From IMG/VR virus record IMGVR_UViG_3300032163_000018, positions 1 through 55,527 of that record: a stretch of DNA of 55,527 nt; one strand, given 5' to 3'. The notes beneath the pieces were generated by a model that had not been told where the DNA came from, did no database searches, and worked only from the letters and a program-made list of their open reading frames with translations. This DNA comes from a virus. Each line of letters starts with the position of its first letter. The stretch's first letter is position 1. The position numbers were made by a program, and so were the translations under genes. Of this stretch, positions 9,696-18,638 are shown in pieces.

Positions 9696-10263
9696 TTTTC
9701 ATTTCCCTGTATTTTTGTTTTTCTTCTGGCGATAACTTATCGAATTTATTAGATATCCATCCTCTTTCATATTTTATATCTTCTCCTATTCCATATTCAT
9801 CATAAGCTCTAATTACAGCTTCTTCTTGTAAAGAAAAGAAATCAGCACCATGTAAGGTATATAGTATTTGAGTTATAATGGGTTTTATCACTTTATAAAC
9901 ACCCGATTTTGTTTTAGGTAAATCTTTAGTCGGTTCTCTAAGTTTGATAAAATCACCACATTTTAACATAGTATGAACTAAAAGTTTATATTCTGCTTCG
10001 TTTATAGATTTATATTCAGTATTTATATCTGAAGCAAATAATTTAACCAAACCTCCTCTGCTAAACATAAATGTTTGATGCCTGTGTGTTAAAATAGAGT
10101 TAACTATAGTTCCCATTCTTATAATGTTGGGATTATCATGGCTATATAAATAGTCTAATATTTCCCTACTTTCTCCTTTAAAAACATCTATTTTACTAGT
10201 ATTTTTAAGAATAAAATCATCTTTAAGGGTATTCCAAGCATCGAACATTTCTTTTTTATCCAT
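9688..10263 (-). CDS. Hypothetical protein (191 aa)
   Basis: The start is ATG at 10263, preceded by CAAGGAGAATTT; the 63-bp upstream open extension would run through the promoter and is not used. The middle contains a helical block (LVHTMLKCGDFIKL) resembling a winged-helix element followed by LPKTKSGVYKVIKP. A DNA-binding or regulatory role would fit a first gene next to a control region, but this is inference. Confidence 0.55.
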   Translation of the reverse strand: MDKKEMFDAWNTLKDDFILKNTSKIDVFKGESREILDYLYSHDNPNIIRMGTIVNSILTHRHQTFMFSRGGLVKLFASDINTEYKSINEAEYKLLVHTMLKCGDFIKLREPTKDLPKTKSGVYKVIKPIITQILYTLHGADFFSLQEEAVIRAYDEYGIGEDIKYERGWISNKFDKLSPEEKQKYREMKND

Positions 10264-10279
10264 AAATTCTCCTTGAAAT

Positions 10280-10309
10280 AATATACCATAATATTTGATA
10301 AAAATGCAA
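10280..10309 (-). promoter_or_regulatory. Minus-strand promoter for 9688-10263
   Basis: TTGCAT (10309-10304), 18-bp spacer ending ATGG, TATATT (10285-10280), with an extended -10 (TGGTATATT). It lies 16 bp upstream of the ATG with a strong ribosome binding site between. Confidence 0.55.
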
Positions 10310-10785
10310 TAATTTAAAAAATACATAAAAAAATCCCGTCAAAATTTAAAAAAAGCCTGTATTAGTATTTGTATTAATAGTTATATTAATGTTAATATTG
10401 GTATTTATATTCGTCTGGAATCCAACTTTAACTTCTTTTTTAAATCTAAATCCTAAAACCAAATCCAAAAACCTTAATTCTGAGGAATACTTTTCTTACT
10501 TGAAAAGAACATTCGTGAGACATTCAAGTGACGCCGCTTTTTTAACCGCTTAAAAAATAAAGATAAGGAAAATTGAAAAGAGCTTTTTCTTTCTTTTTTG
10601 TTTTCCCTATCTTTATTGTAGCTCAATTTGAACCTAGCTTATGGTTGTTTTGAACCTAGTGCATGGGTCATGAGTCTATATTTGATCTAATACGGAATAA
10701 AAAGACCAAATATGGATTTATTGCTTAAATAACCACAAAAGACTAAAATACATATTTTTATGGTATTATAGGCAAAGGAGATCAA
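10310..10785. promoter_or_regulatory. Divergent non-coding control region
   Basis: About 475 bp without a credible gene. It holds a TA-rich low-complexity stretch (10356-10420), an inverted repeat ACTTGAA (10498-10504)/TTCAAGT (10523-10529), and a long dyad with 17-bp arms and one mismatch (10556-10572 and 10601-10617). Direct repeats TTTGAACCTAG occur at 10627-10637 and 10649-10659, with a degenerate third copy near 10682. An extended -10 (TGGTATTAT, ending at 10769) precedes the chaperone gene, with AAAGGAG at 10774-10780. This is probably the switch region between the minus-strand genes and the plus-strand tail operon. Confidence 0.5.
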
Positions 10786-11277
10786 ATGTCAGAAAAAATA
10801 CAACTTAATGGATCAACAGCTTCATTTAGTATCAATGAGATAGGAGAGTCATCGGGACAAACCTATATGGGTAACTTTAAAGTAAGGTGTATCCTATCGC
10901 CCATAGATAGGCTAAATATTGATAAAACTTATCGTGAATTGATTGGTAAAGATAATCCATATATGGCGGCTCAGGAAGCTTTAGACATTGCTTTTGCGCT
11001 TTCTCAGTTAAAATACAGGATAATTGATTTTCCGGCGTTCTGGCAGGGTTTCCCTATTGATGGAGGACACGTAGACCTTAACATAGTTATGAACGTTTTA
11101 AATCAATCTGTGGATGCGGAGGAGGCATTTAAAAAAGAACATACAGAACGTTTAAAGCAAATCCAAGAGAAATTAACAGAAAAGATCAAAAAAAGAGAAA
11201 TAGTTCCAGAGGTTGAAGAAAAAGAAGAATCTGAAGTAAATGAAGAAGAAATTCCAACATTAAACCTGGATGAATAG
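10786..11277 (+). CDS. Tail assembly chaperone-like protein (first of two)
   Basis: 163 residues with an acidic, Glu-rich C-terminal tail (about residues 120-163). It is located two genes before the tape measure, the place of lambda gpG/gpT-like chaperones that coat the tape measure during tail assembly. The stop overlaps the GTG start of the next gene (TAGTG). The next gene is in the -1 frame, but in-frame stops rule out a classical programmed fusion. Confidence 0.55.
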   Translation: MSEKIQLNGSTASFSINEIGESSGQTYMGNFKVRCILSPIDRLNIDKTYRELIGKDNPYMAAQEALDIAFALSQLKYRIIDFPAFWQGFPIDGGHVDLNIVMNVLNQSVDAEEAFKKEHTERLKQIQEKLTEKIKKREIVPEVEEKEESEVNEEEIPTLNLDE

Positions 11278-11726
11278 TGAAAGATTTTGATATTTATCTT
11301 TTAAAACAAACCGAGGCTATTTCTGATCGGTTAAATAATTCAGATATATTATTTTATCGTAAAATATGTCGTTGGTATAGTCGTACATTTTTTACTCCGC
11401 TCCATATGGTTATGGATGGTCAGACCATTCCTTGGGATATAGTCTTACAACATTACTATGATAATAACATAGAAAGATTATCTTACAATGAAGTTTTAGA
11501 ACTAGCTAAAAGAGAATACTTGCCCGGTTTAAAAGAAGAAGTAGAGAAAGAAGATGAAGAGTTGGATAAAGAATTAGAAAAAGAACAGGAAGAAAATATA
11601 AAGAAACATAAACCCAAACAAAAACAAATAGTTACAAATGATACAGAAATATCGCAATCTTTAAATGACAATGAAAGTCAACCTTTAAATGAACCAAAAG
11701 AGATGCGACTTAATTTTGAAGATTAA
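11277..11726 (+). CDS. Tail assembly chaperone-like protein (second of two)
   Basis: 149 residues, GTG start overlapping the previous stop. The N-terminal half is helical with conserved-looking FYRKICRWYSRTFF; residues about 85-125 are an extreme Glu/Lys run and probably coiled coil. Its position immediately before the tape measure and its pairing with the first chaperone suggest it is the second tail assembly chaperone, made here as a separate protein. Confidence 0.5.
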   Translation: MKDFDIYLLKQTEAISDRLNNSDILFYRKICRWYSRTFFTPLHMVMDGQTIPWDIVLQHYYDNNIERLSYNEVLELAKREYLPGLKEEVEKEDEELDKELEKEQEENIKKHKPKQKQIVTNDTEISQSLNDNESQPLNEPKEMRLNFED

Positions 11727-11834
11727 TGATATCAAACTCTAACTAGTCCAAAAGACATGAGTAAGATATTGTCAGTAAGATTTTTATCCTAAATAATCCA
11801 GAAAAAACATCATGAAATAAACTAAGGCAAGCCT

Positions 11835-14339
11835 TTGGCAGATAATAAAGAAATCAGGATCAAGGCTATCATAGATACGGCAGACCTTGACGCACAAATA
11901 AGTCGTATCAAGCAAAAGATGACTCAAGCCACCTCAAGCGCACAAACGCTTCAAAGAGGTCAATCTATCGGTGCGTTTTCTCCTCAAACTCAAGCTTTGT
12001 TCGCCGGACAAGCTCAAAAATCATTCCATCAGTTACGTGAAGAATTCAACCTTTCCGAAAGACAATCAAGAAACATGGAAAAAGACATTAGAAATATAAC
12101 TTCTAGGGCTAATTCCATGAAAGACATAGCCACTAAAGAAAAAGAAGTTAATAAACTATTAGAAGATCGTGAAAAAATAGAAAATAGATTGATGCATATT
12201 AAAAAAGCTCAGGTTGGGTTTTTAGAACAAGCCAAGACTATTGATCCTAACTTATCTGGTTTTAGGATGGCTGGTGGAACACAGGGTCCAGAAGCCTTAG
12301 CTGGTGGAGGTAACTTTAACATAGGTAGGATGCAAAACTATCGTGGTTTTAGAGGCATGGGATTTGGTCAGGGTTTATCTAGGTTGTTAAGTTCAATGGG
12401 CGGTCCCATTGGCGTTTTAGGAGGTTTAGGAGCAGTTGCTAGTACTGGTGCTAACATAGGAATGTCAGTAGCAGATGAACTAGCTGAAAGACAGAGAAAC
12501 ATAGCTATGGCGCAAGGTTCTGCTATGAGTATGGCTGCTACGCCGTTAAGACAACAAATGGCTGGTAGAGGATATGAAGCTGCTATTTTTGCACCTGAAA
12601 GAGAAAGGGCGTTTGACACCGTTGGTAAGGAAATGGAGAGTAGGAGAGCTAGAGATATAACCAGAGGATTAAAAGATGCAGTTTCCGAAGGACTCTCCCA
12701 AGGTTTTAAATTCGCAATAGCCGGAGCGGCTGGTGGAGCCTTAGCTGGTGGAGTTGGAGCAGGTCCTGGAGCTATCGGCGGTGGATTACTAGGTTTTGGT
12801 ATGGGTGCCTTTGGTAAGATGGCTGATAAAGGTTTCCGTGGTGCTTTATTTAACACACAAGAATATAAAGCAGGATTAACAAGAGAAGGATTTGAAAAAC
12901 AACAACAACTAGAACAAGCTTACAAACTCTTAAACATGGATAAAACTTTAGGTTTTGAAGAGTTACAGCAAAATATGGAATTTTACAAAGGATTTGGTAG
13001 AACTTTTGGAACAAGTAGACCGACCACTAGAGGTGGATTGTTAGGCGGCATATTAGGTGCTGGTGTTAGCAGAGAAAGCGGTACGGATATTGCTACTCAG
13101 ATGATGGGCGCATCAGGTATGACAACAGGTCCCGGTCAAGTTGGTGATATAAAACAAGCTTTTATGTTAGGACAGGGCGGAATGACAAATGCCGGTACTG
13201 TTGTTGGTCGTATGCGTGGGTTAATGGGCGGCATGACAACTCAAGGTATTGACGAGGCGATGAGGCGACTTTTTTCTGAAGCTATGAAAGCAGGGATCAA
13301 CGATTCTAAAATGGTTGAGGAAATGCGTAAATTTACAGACGTCACCTCAGACTTAGCTTATAGACAAGGTGGATCTGACATAGCTAACGTTGCGTCAGAG
13401 TTTGGAAGAGGAATGATAGGAACTGGCGGTAGAGATATACAAGCAGCAGGAGCTGCCTATCAGATGAGAAATCAAGAAACTGGAAAATTAGGTGGATTGG
13501 AAGGAGCAATGAAATTCGCTTTTTCCGGTTCTACAGAAGGTAAGGAGATATTAGGAGGATTGTCGGGAAACTTTGAAGACACTTCTGCTTTTTTAGGATT
13601 AAACGTAGCAAATCTAGACCCAGGAAATCCACAAGTTAAGTATTTAATGAGTAAGATGGGAATAACTGATTTTGGGGAGTTTAAGGGTAGATGGCGTAAA
13701 GCACAAACATCTTCAACTAGTCCGAGAGGTGGAACTAGAGAGTTAATGACAAAACTTGGCGGATTAACGAGTGGACAAGATTTCGAAGCAGCGGTTGGAG
13801 GCGGCGGAGAAGCTCAAGACGTTTACGGACAATTAATTGGAGCGTTGGGAGTTGAAAGAGGCGAAGGATTTAGAACGTTAGGTCAACGTGAACAAGAATC
13901 TTACATCCGTTCTTTAGTAACCGGAGAAACTCCAGCAGATCAAGTTGGCGGAGCCGGATTAAAATCGGCTTTTGAACAACGTGGTGCAGAGAGTCCGTTT
14001 ACTAAATTAGAAGCAGCTACCGCAGCGGATCAGCGAGAATCAATGGGAAGATTAGATGATAATATCGACCAATTTGCTAAGGCTGCTGAAAATTCAGCGA
14101 GAGGTGCTGGCGAAGTTAACAAAGCTATGGAATTATTTAAAGGATCAATAGGACTCGGAGTGGAGTCTATGAATATATTAAGAGACGCAATGGTAGCTAT
14201 TCGTGAATACTCGCAAGGAGGAGATAAAGCTTCTCTTGACGCTAAATTAAAAGCCTTACAAAGCAAGATGACGGATCAACCTATAACTACTGGTAATAGT
14301 TCTTCATCTATATTCCAGAGAAGAATGTCAGGTAGATAA
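11835..14339 (+). CDS. Tape measure protein (834 aa)
   Basis: TTG start giving MADNKEIRIKAIIDTADLDA, a typical tape-measure opening, with AAGG just upstream. Residues about 10-140 are helical and coiled-coil rich. Glycine-rich hydrophobic segments occur near residues 185-215 and 290-330, as in tape measures that insert in the host membrane. The rest is Gly/Ala/Met-rich helix. By the usual rule of about 1.5 angstrom per residue, it would set a tail of roughly 125 nm. The stop overlaps the next start (TAATG). Confidence 0.8.
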   Translation: MADNKEIRIKAIIDTADLDAQISRIKQKMTQATSSAQTLQRGQSIGAFSPQTQALFAGQAQKSFHQLREEFNLSERQSRNMEKDIRNITSRANSMKDIATKEKEVNKLLEDREKIENRLMHIKKAQVGFLEQAKTIDPNLSGFRMAGGTQGPEALAGGGNFNIGRMQNYRGFRGMGFGQGLSRLLSSMGGPIGVLGGLGAVASTGANIGMSVADELAERQRNIAMAQGSAMSMAATPLRQQMAGRGYEAAIFAPERERAFDTVGKEMESRRARDITRGLKDAVSEGLSQGFKFAIAGAAGGALAGGVGAGPGAIGGGLLGFGMGAFGKMADKGFRGALFNTQEYKAGLTREGFEKQQQLEQAYKLLNMDKTLGFEELQQNMEFYKGFGRTFGTSRPTTRGGLLGGILGAGVSRESGTDIATQMMGASGMTTGPGQVGDIKQAFMLGQGGMTNAGTVVGRMRGLMGGMTTQGIDEAMRRLFSEAMKAGINDSKMVEEMRKFTDVTSDLAYRQGGSDIANVASEFGRGMIGTGGRDIQAAGAAYQMRNQETGKLGGLEGAMKFAFSGSTEGKEILGGLSGNFEDTSAFLGLNVANLDPGNPQVKYLMSKMGITDFGEFKGRWRKAQTSSTSPRGGTRELMTKLGGLTSGQDFEAAVGGGGEAQDVYGQLIGALGVERGEGFRTLGQREQESYIRSLVTGETPADQVGGAGLKSAFEQRGAESPFTKLEAATAADQRESMGRLDDNIDQFAKAAENSARGAGEVNKAMELFKGSIGLGVESMNILRDAMVAIREYSQGGDKASLDAKLKALQSKMTDQPITTGNSSSSIFQRRMSGR

Positions 14340-16258
14340 TGTCTGATTCACCATTTACACAATCAATTAGAAAAAACACAGAAGATTCGCATCAAGCGAG
14401 TCCGGCATATGTTATTACTTTTGTTAGATGGGCAAATAGAGATCCGGTAAATTATCAAGATCCACAAAACCCAAACACAGACCCAACACAACAAGTTAGA
14501 GAACCCTTAGTTGTTATAAACGATTGTATCAGTTTAAACGCAGGTAATTCTAAATCAGGATTAAGTTCTAGTTGTACAGCAACTTTGTTAGCTGGTGAGA
14601 TTAATTATTCTACCGCCGTTCATCCGGGCGATTACATGATAGTTAATATGTTAAACTATGAATCAGATGCGGTTAAGGTAGCTCAAAAAGCTTTAGCACA
14701 ACATCCGATAAATAAATACGAAGATGGCTTTAAGGGTGTCTATAAGATACAGAAAGTTAGAAGACGTTTAGTCGTTAATCCAGAGAGCGGCGTTAAACAG
14801 GTAGCTTATACTGTTCACGCTTTTGGCTTTACAGAGTTAAACACTGTAATATATTACAATCCAGCCATATCTGAAAAATTTGCTAATTCTGATGTTCTAT
14901 TTATAGCACAGTTTGCTGATTTTTGGAATCAATTCGCTACTTCTAAAGATAACACTAGGAAAGTACAAATAGTGTTGAAATACTTAATTCAGGCTATATT
15001 AGGCAAAGGAATAAATAGAAACGATTTTACTATTCCAGCTACGCAAAATAATCAATTCATAATTCCTCAATTGTTAGGTAAATTACTTAACCGACCAATA
15101 TCTAAAGTTGCTACTGATATTTACAATTTCTATTTTGGTATATGGAGTTTGGCAACCGGATCTACAAACGAAACCCCAGGACAAAACTTTAACAGTATGT
15201 TTGAACAGTGGGATCAAGATAGTAATTTTTACAGAGTTAAGGGCAATAGAGAAATGCAAGGATGGCGTTTATTAGCTGCTGAGAATTGGAACTTTAAGCA
15301 GATATGGTCTATATTAAGTTCTTACCTTAACGGTGCGATAAATGAAATGTACACAACTTATAGAGTTGGTCCTGACAATTTTGTTTATCCATCTATAATA
15401 GCCAGACAAAAGCCTTTTAGCTCGGATCACTTTTTAAATCCAAATAGAATTAATAACGTAGATAATTTACCAGCAGTTAACACAACTCATACTAAATTTT
15501 CTTCTTTACCTAGATGGAGGATTTCTCCTGATTTATTGTATGATATTGACTTAGGTAAAGACGAAGCATCTAGAGTTAATTTTGTACAAGTTTTTGGTCG
15601 CAGTATAGCGGCTTCTGATCAAGAGAATCAAGCATCTCAGATAGGGCTTGGTAACTTTTTCTTTAATCCTATAGACGTTAAAAGACACGGATTAAAACCT
15701 TCAGTTATAACAACTGAGTTTGATTTCCCTGGCGGAACTGGTGAAAACGTCAAACAATCAAGAGCTTGGGCTTACTTGTTGTTTGATATGATGTATGCTG
15801 GAGAGTTAAGAGAATCTGGGACTTTAACTTTTTACGGGATACAAGATCCTATTTCTGTTGGCGATAATATAGAATTTGACAATAACATATATCACATAGA
15901 ATCAATAAACCATATATTTCAAATAGCACCAGACGGCAAGAAGTTTTTTAGAACTTCATTAACTTTATCTTTTGGCACTAGTCTTGATAGTGATGATACG
16001 GCTCCTGTTTATCCTCAAATGGAAAACACATTTGCAGACAACGAAAGAGCTGATGATTACACTAACGAAAGAATATTGCCAGGGAATTCAGACACTCAAG
16101 ATATTCCATATGATTCTACTAGAAAATATGGTGAAAAAATTAGAGACGGTGTTGATAAATCGTTTACGTTGGATGAAAACGTTAAGCCTAGAATTTCTAG
16201 TATAGAATATCAAGATGACGGAAGCAGCGATAATAAGAAAAAGAAAGGTAAGAAGTAA
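14339..16258 (+). CDS. Baseplate hub-like virion protein (639 aa)
   Basis: A large soluble protein immediately after the tape measure and before the spike, the usual position of the hub. It has beta-rich segments with GDYMIVNML and GTLTFYGIQDPISVGDNI, the latter resembling late-domain hub strands. The C-terminus is a charged lysine tail (KKKKGKK). It probably closes the tube and carries the spike. The assignment rests on position and composition. Confidence 0.6.
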   Translation: MSDSPFTQSIRKNTEDSHQASPAYVITFVRWANRDPVNYQDPQNPNTDPTQQVREPLVVINDCISLNAGNSKSGLSSSCTATLLAGEINYSTAVHPGDYMIVNMLNYESDAVKVAQKALAQHPINKYEDGFKGVYKIQKVRRRLVVNPESGVKQVAYTVHAFGFTELNTVIYYNPAISEKFANSDVLFIAQFADFWNQFATSKDNTRKVQIVLKYLIQAILGKGINRNDFTIPATQNNQFIIPQLLGKLLNRPISKVATDIYNFYFGIWSLATGSTNETPGQNFNSMFEQWDQDSNFYRVKGNREMQGWRLLAAENWNFKQIWSILSSYLNGAINEMYTTYRVGPDNFVYPSIIARQKPFSSDHFLNPNRINNVDNLPAVNTTHTKFSSLPRWRISPDLLYDIDLGKDEASRVNFVQVFGRSIAASDQENQASQIGLGNFFFNPIDVKRHGLKPSVITTEFDFPGGTGENVKQSRAWAYLLFDMMYAGELRESGTLTFYGIQDPISVGDNIEFDNNIYHIESINHIFQIAPDGKKFFRTSLTLSFGTSLDSDDTAPVYPQMENTFADNERADDYTNERILPGNSDTQDIPYDSTRKYGEKIRDGVDKSFTLDENVKPRISSIEYQDDGSSDNKKKKGKK

Positions 16259-17310
16259 TGTTTGATAACGACGATTATAATCCAATACTGCCTTCTTCTT
16301 TGTTAGCCTTCGATCATGACGGAGTTACAGATGCTTATAAAAATTCTAAGAGTAATTTCTCACTAAAAACTGGCGTTATAATAAAGAGTTATGATATAAA
16401 CGATTCTCAAAACGTTTCAGGCGTTGCGGTTGAGTATGACGTTCTAACTATTGATCAGAGTAGAGATCATGGAACTTCTGGAGTTATATATAAGAAATGT
16501 CTCTCTGTTGATGGTTTTGGTGGACTCTCCGACTTTATGGAAGCAAAACTAAGACCTGCGTCTGATAAGAAAGTCATAAAAGACGCAGAAATAGGCAATA
16601 GTGATGGCGCAATAGTTATGCTTCTATGTATCAACGGAATAGAGGATAGAGGCGTTATAATAGGCTCACTAAAGCATCCAGGCAGAAAAACAAGATTAGA
16701 TAAGGAAGCTGGACTTCACCTTGAGGGAGAGTATAACGGCTTAAATTGGAAGATAGACAAAGATGGTGCGTTAGCGGTTACTTTTAGATCTGCTACAGAT
16801 TCTAAGGGTAAGGCTTCTGATGAGAAATCGGGTGGATCTAATTTTAAGATAGAGAAAGACGGATCTATAGAATTAAACGATAATAACAAAGAAAAGATAA
16901 GAATTGATAAAACTAATAAAACAGTTACTATAAATGCTGAGAAAGATATATCAAACACTACAGAGGGTAACTTTAACGTAACTGCTAAACAATCAACGAA
17001 TGTAACGACTACAAAAGATATATTAATGGCAGCATCAGGTAATTGTAAACTTACTAGTCAGGGAGATTTTACTGTTGAAGCACAGGCGTCAGGCAACTTA
17101 AAAGCTAGTTCTTGGAACATTAAGGCTGATGATTTTATTGAAGCCAGAGCTGGAAGTATTAGATTAAGTTCATCTCAAGTAATGGTCGGACAAGGTGGAA
17201 CACCAGCGGTTATAAACTCAACGCAAGTTCTTACGTTTGTTCCTCCTGGAATTCCTTCTATTGGGATTATGATTGGACCTTTTAGCGGATCTGTTTTTAT
17301 TGCTTCATAA
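16258..17310 (+). CDS. Baseplate central spike protein (gp5/gpV/VgrG-type)
   Basis: 350 residues. The N-terminal part looks like an OB-fold. From about residue 150 the chain becomes a regular repeat of short strands (for example GSIELNDNNKEKIRI, then TEGNFNVTAKQS, then GDFTVEAQASG), the signature of a trimeric beta-helix spike. No lysozyme domain is present. The start overlaps the previous stop (TAATG). It is the last gene of this tail block and would form the membrane-piercing tip. Confidence 0.75.
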   Translation: MFDNDDYNPILPSSLLAFDHDGVTDAYKNSKSNFSLKTGVIIKSYDINDSQNVSGVAVEYDVLTIDQSRDHGTSGVIYKKCLSVDGFGGLSDFMEAKLRPASDKKVIKDAEIGNSDGAIVMLLCINGIEDRGVIIGSLKHPGRKTRLDKEAGLHLEGEYNGLNWKIDKDGALAVTFRSATDSKGKASDEKSGGSNFKIEKDGSIELNDNNKEKIRIDKTNKTVTINAEKDISNTTEGNFNVTAKQSTNVTTTKDILMAASGNCKLTSQGDFTVEAQASGNLKASSWNIKADDFIEARAGSIRLSSSQVMVGQGGTPAVINSTQVLTFVPPGIPSIGIMIGPFSGSVFIAS

Positions 17311-17333
17311 TAGATTGTCATTATATTCCACCC

Positions 17334-17352
17334 ACATAAATATATGTTTTTC
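17334..17352 (+). terminator. Candidate intrinsic terminator after the spike gene
   Basis: ACATA-AATA-TATGT stem-loop followed by five T, 24 bp after the spike stop codon. The stem is short and AT-rich, so termination may be partial. Confidence 0.4.
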
Positions 17353-17378
17353 TAATAAATGTAGGATATCTAATTACA

Positions 17379-17454
17379 CAATAAAATGCGAGATAAATAG
17401 GTCATCTATGGTCCCTCGCAGCTTTCCGCCCAGAGTTAAAACCTAACGGTGCGC
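17379..17454 (-). ncRNA. Candidate minus-strand small RNA with own promoter and terminator
   Basis: The promoter at 17489-17461 would start a transcript near 17454. It is GC-rich for this genome (begins GCGCACCGTTAGG) and ends in a hairpin whose outer arms are TGCGAG (17420-17415) and CTCGCA (17392-17387). An inner ATAG/CTAT pair is present, followed by TTTTATT. No good open frame with a ribosome binding site lies in it. The features are those of a 70-80 nt regulatory RNA, possibly antisense to the end of the tail operon. Unproven. Confidence 0.45.
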
Positions 17455-17460
17455 AAATTA

Positions 17461-17489
17461 AGTATATCACACATTAAAATAAAAGTAAA
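17461..17489 (-). promoter_or_regulatory. Promoter for the candidate small RNA
   Basis: TTTACT (17489-17484), 17-bp spacer, TATACT (17466-17461) with an extended -10 TGTGA directly upstream. No gene starts within 150 bp downstream on this strand, which argues for a non-coding transcript. Confidence 0.5.
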
Positions 17490-17652
17490 ATAAAGCAGGC
17501 TTTCCACCCGCATCGCTGGTTTGTCGGCTCTATAAACGTAGCCGCACCGTCTTTTAAGCTGTTTTACAGCACCATTACTGGCAAGTTTCCACAGACTATT
17601 GACTACATGGCATGACATAGAGGATTGGCGTGATAACCTTAGCCATGTAACC
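17490..17652. other. GC-rich, hairpin-rich intergenic block
   Basis: Clearly richer in GC than the phage background. Hairpins include CGGCT/AGCCG around a 10-base loop (near 17526-17545) and GCTGT/ACAGC with a 3-base loop (near 17559-17571). A 60-codon minus-strand frame (17436-17618) runs through it but lacks a good start context. The block looks like a structured RNA or a transferred regulatory segment rather than a gene. I have a weak impression of similarity to C4/P4-type phage antisense RNA regions and cannot confirm it. Confidence 0.35.
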
Positions 17653-18006
17653 TCATTTTATGTATTCACTTATTCCAACTAATCTACCATAACACCTAGT
17701 TGAGCATAATGGATAATTACCAGCAAATTGAACGTCTTCCTCTTTCATTTCCTTACCACACTCTTCACAATAAACAATACCATCAAATTCTACATATTCA
17801 CCAGTAATTCCTCCTGAAGGAAACTGTTTAGCTGTTGGATCAATTATATCACCATTTTTATTAACTGTCCACCAATGCCCTTGTTCACCCCAAAAAGGAC
17901 AATAATAAAATCCTCTAACAAGTCTTAAGGTAGGATCATTCTTAACAAGTTCTTCGCTCATTTCCTTACACTTGCCACGATATTTCATATAGTTAGATTG
18001 AGTCAT
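17653..18006 (-). CDS. Phage protein with treble-clef-like zinc motif (117 aa)
   Basis: The middle has the motif WGEQGHWWTV followed by GDIIDPTAKQFPSG, a pattern I associate with a conserved phage protein family. The C-terminal part carries CEECGKEM and, 19 residues later, CSTRC, a likely Cys4 zinc site. Last gene of a minus-strand operon of tightly packed genes. Function unknown. Confidence 0.65.
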   Translation of the reverse strand: MTQSNYMKYRGKCKEMSEELVKNDPTLRLVRGFYYCPFWGEQGHWWTVNKNGDIIDPTAKQFPSGGITGEYVEFDGIVYCEECGKEMKEEDVQFAGNYPLCSTRCYGRLVGISEYIK

Positions 18007-18008
18007 AG

Positions 18009-18221
18009 TTAATTCTTCTCTAAAGCTTTTTCTAATGTTTTCATAGCTTCGTTCACACCATACAGGGACTCATGAAGATTCTTTATAACTAGATGATGAT
18101 TGCTACTTTGGTTTACTCTTAAGATCCTAGCATAAACATCCATAAGTTCTTTAAGTTCTTCTTTGTCTTTTTCCTTTTCTTTGTCTTTTTCCTTTTCTTT
18201 GTCTGTTAAGTGTAGACTCAT
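18009..18221 (-). CDS. Small Lys/Glu repeat protein (70 aa)
   Basis: After MSLHLTD comes a strictly alternating KEKDKEKEK run (residues 8-22) encoded by an 18-bp tandem repeat. The rest is a helical domain. The start overlaps the upstream stop by ATGA. Probably an extended charged helix; function unknown. Confidence 0.55.
   Translation of the reverse strand: MSLHLTDKEKEKDKEKEKDKEELKELMDVYARILRVNQSSNHHLVIKNLHESLYGVNEAMKTLEKALEKN
18161..18203. repeat. Short tandem repeat, about 18-bp unit
   Basis: About 2.4 copies of a CTTTTTCCTTTTCTTTGT-like unit inside the Lys/Glu repeat gene. Copy number changes would stay in frame, lengthening or shortening the charged helix by six residues per unit. Confidence 0.6.
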
Positions 18222-18628
18222 TTTTTTTCCATATATCTATATTGTGTGGTTCTAGCATAATATTTGTCGTCTTTTTGAAAGAATGAATTTTGTGAGCTAA
18301 AATAATTATTAACACTCCAGCCCGGCTCAGCAGCCAATGAAGCATACTTTAAAGCATCTATTATTCGTTGTTCGCCATAGTTAGATTTTGGCATTTCAAA
18401 CACTAACTCTTTTTGCTCTTTAATCTTACCAACATTATCTAATCCTCTTATTTCAAATTCTATTGGTATGCAGGCTTGACCTGTGATTGCCCTAGTGAAA
18501 TCTTCTAAAGATAAACTAAGTTCTAAAAATTTGATATCAGAATTTTCATCTTGTATTTCAATATTCATTCTAGAAACGCCATAACAGATAGGTTTGCTTA
18601 TTGAAATATTTCCCTCAAGTTTTTTCAT
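18218..18628 (-). CDS. Conserved phage hypothetical protein (136 aa)
   Basis: A beta-rich N-terminus with FLELSLSLEDFTRAITGQA resembles a small phage protein family found beside early genes in many phages. No catalytic motif visible. Overlaps the next gene by ATGA and is preceded by AGGAG. Confidence 0.6.
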   Translation of the reverse strand: MKKLEGNISISKPICYGVSRMNIEIQDENSDIKFLELSLSLEDFTRAITGQACIPIEFEIRGLDNVGKIKEQKELVFEMPKSNYGEQRIIDALKYASLAAEPGWSVNNYFSSQNSFFQKDDKYYARTTQYRYMEKK

Positions 18629-18638
18629 AACATTTCTC

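Noticed and set aside
10786-11726. Programmed -1 frameshift between the two chaperone-like genes
   Set aside because: The second gene is in the -1 frame, but in-frame stops at 11232, 11241 and 11271 separate it from any usable slip site; GTG overlap explains expression.
12368-12856. 162-codon minus-strand frame in the tape measure gene
   Set aside because: Pro/Ala-rich shadow of the Gly-rich coding strand.
17436-17618. 60-codon minus-strand frame in the GC-rich block
   Set aside because: No ribosome binding site, and it runs through hairpins and the small-RNA promoter; likely a by-product of RNA structure.
17490-17652. tRNA genes in the GC-rich block
   Set aside because: I could not fold a cloverleaf or find a TTCRANYC-type T loop in either strand.
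18161-18203. CRISPR-like array
   Set aside because: The repeat units are tandem without unique spacers, and lie within a coding frame.
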